Assembly: GCA_033558025.1 (NCBI GenBank)
Contig: JAUCEF010000007.1
Location: 682,001 to 746,000, forward strand
Reading direction: 5' to 3'
Length of the DNA stretch: 64,000 bases
Origin: Phytophthora sp. 'mugwort'
Lineage: Eukaryota; Oomycota; Peronosporomycetes; Peronosporales; Peronosporaceae
Below the pieces are notes generated by a model. It was not told the origin of the DNA. It was given only the letters and a program-made list of their open reading frames with translations, and did not search any database. Shown one piece after another: positions 63,250-64,000 of the stretch (its first letter is position 1; each line of letters begins with the position of its first letter). The translations under genes were made by a program, and so were the position numbers.

Positions 63250-64000
63250 TTAGCTGAAGTCGATTCCCTGCGCAAGCGGAAGCTCCTTGCTATAGTTAAT
63301 CGTACACGTTGAGCGACGCATGTACTGCTTCCATGCGTCGCTGCCAGACTCGCGGCCGCCACCAGTCTCCTTCTCTCCACCAAAAGCTCCGCCAATCTCA
63401 GCACCGCTGGGTCCGATGTTGATGTTCACGATGCCACAGTCCGATCCCAGAGGACCCGTCCATTTGAAGATTGCTGCTTGATTCTTCGTAAACAGAGACG
63501 ACGACAGACCTTGCGGGACAGCGTTGTTCTTCTCAATCGCCTCCTCAAGTGTCTGGAACTTCAACGCGTATAAAATCGGCGCAAAAATTTCCTTCTTGAC
63601 GATCTCAGCGTCGTGGTCGATGGAAACGATCGTCGGCTTCACAAAGTTGCCTTCGCCTTCGATTTTCTTGCCTCCGGTCAGAATCTACACAACAAATAAG
63701 GATTTTTGTGAGAACACAATTCAACGCATCATGCTCATTTGCAGCAGTGATATTCCCTACCTCGCCGCCCTGCCTCTTGATGGAGTCGATACCGTCCAGG
63801 TAGTTCTTCACAGCCTGGGTGTTGTGCAGAGGACCGCATAGGACGCCATCCTCCAACGGGTCGCCAATCTTCACATTCTGATACGCAGCCACCAGACGCT
63901 GCAGGAATTCATCGTGGATGTCTTCGTGGAGGAAGAGACGGCGGAGCGACGTACAGCGCTGACCGGCCGTTCCCACGGCGGAGAATAACGTTGCACGCAG
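63250..64000 (-). CDS. ALDH7A1: Aldehyde dehydrogenase 7A1 (antiquitin), C-terminal part
   Basis: Oxidises alpha-aminoadipic semialdehyde in lysine breakdown, and other aldehydes. Two visible exons, 64000-63761 and 63684-63250 (76 nt intron); the 5' part is outside the window. The catalytic Cys is in [14 protein letters not shown]; then [80 protein letters not shown] and the antiquitin end [20 protein letters not shown]. This C-terminus is specific to ALDH7 among aldehyde dehydrogenases. It converges on the HECT gene with 96 bp between stops. Confidence 0.95.

Overview
The window looks like nuclear DNA of an oomycete, most likely Phytophthora or a close relative. Evidence: dense genes with 50-130 bp spacers, many short GT-AG introns (55-99 nt) with good reading-frame phase, oomycete-type FYVE-variant proteins in paralogous pairs, pogo-like DNA transposon remains and a tRNA-derived SINE. 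No sequence search was run; every family call rests on reading motifs and splice phase.

Layout. 1-6 kb: the start of an ER HSP90 (GRP94) gene divides a roughly 370 bp promoter with a canopy-family (CNPY) gene; then ERV1 sulfhydryl oxidase, a TPR protein and THO subunit 3. 6-15 kb: a membrane class 3 lipase, a FAM32A homologue, a cysteine-rich protein of unknown function and a CDKL-type kinase. 15-20 kb: two tandem peroxisomal acyl-CoA oxidases. 20-31 kb: an Aurora-type kinase, an ASCH-domain protein, a small four-exon OB-fold (RMI2-like) gene, an LCCL-7TM-FN3 protein, and one 3.9 kb gene joining UBA-like, PDZ and PP2A-A-like HEAT regions. 31-38 kb: SUMO E1 subunit 2, a Tudor/chromo-barrel-like protein, an EF-hand protein.

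38-51 kb is the dynamic part. An FMO/FYVE-variant gene pair is present twice; the second FMO is a pseudogene. Between the copies lies a decayed pogo-like transposon split by a block with a tRNA-derived SINE head. A foldback repeat, twin perfect palindromes, a decayed membrane-protein gene and a TIR-bounded pogo-like remnant follow.

51-64 kb returns to dense conserved genes: NKAP, a membrane-anchored coiled-coil protein, a Myb/SANT-like factor, a large helical unknown, L-galactonolactone dehydrogenase, dienelactone hydrolase, a HECT ubiquitin ligase and ALDH7A1 (antiquitin), the last cut by the window edge.

Most genes are housekeeping and unrelated to each other. The clearest functional link is GRP94 with canopy: in animals CNPY3 is a co-chaperone of GRP94, and here the two genes are head to head with CCACG-type elements between them. 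I found no CRISPR, rRNA or intact tRNA gene and no clear novel multi-gene system. The strongest candidates for novelty are the GRP94/canopy pair, the UBA-PDZ-HEAT fusion, and the intron and conversion history of the acyl-CoA oxidase pair.
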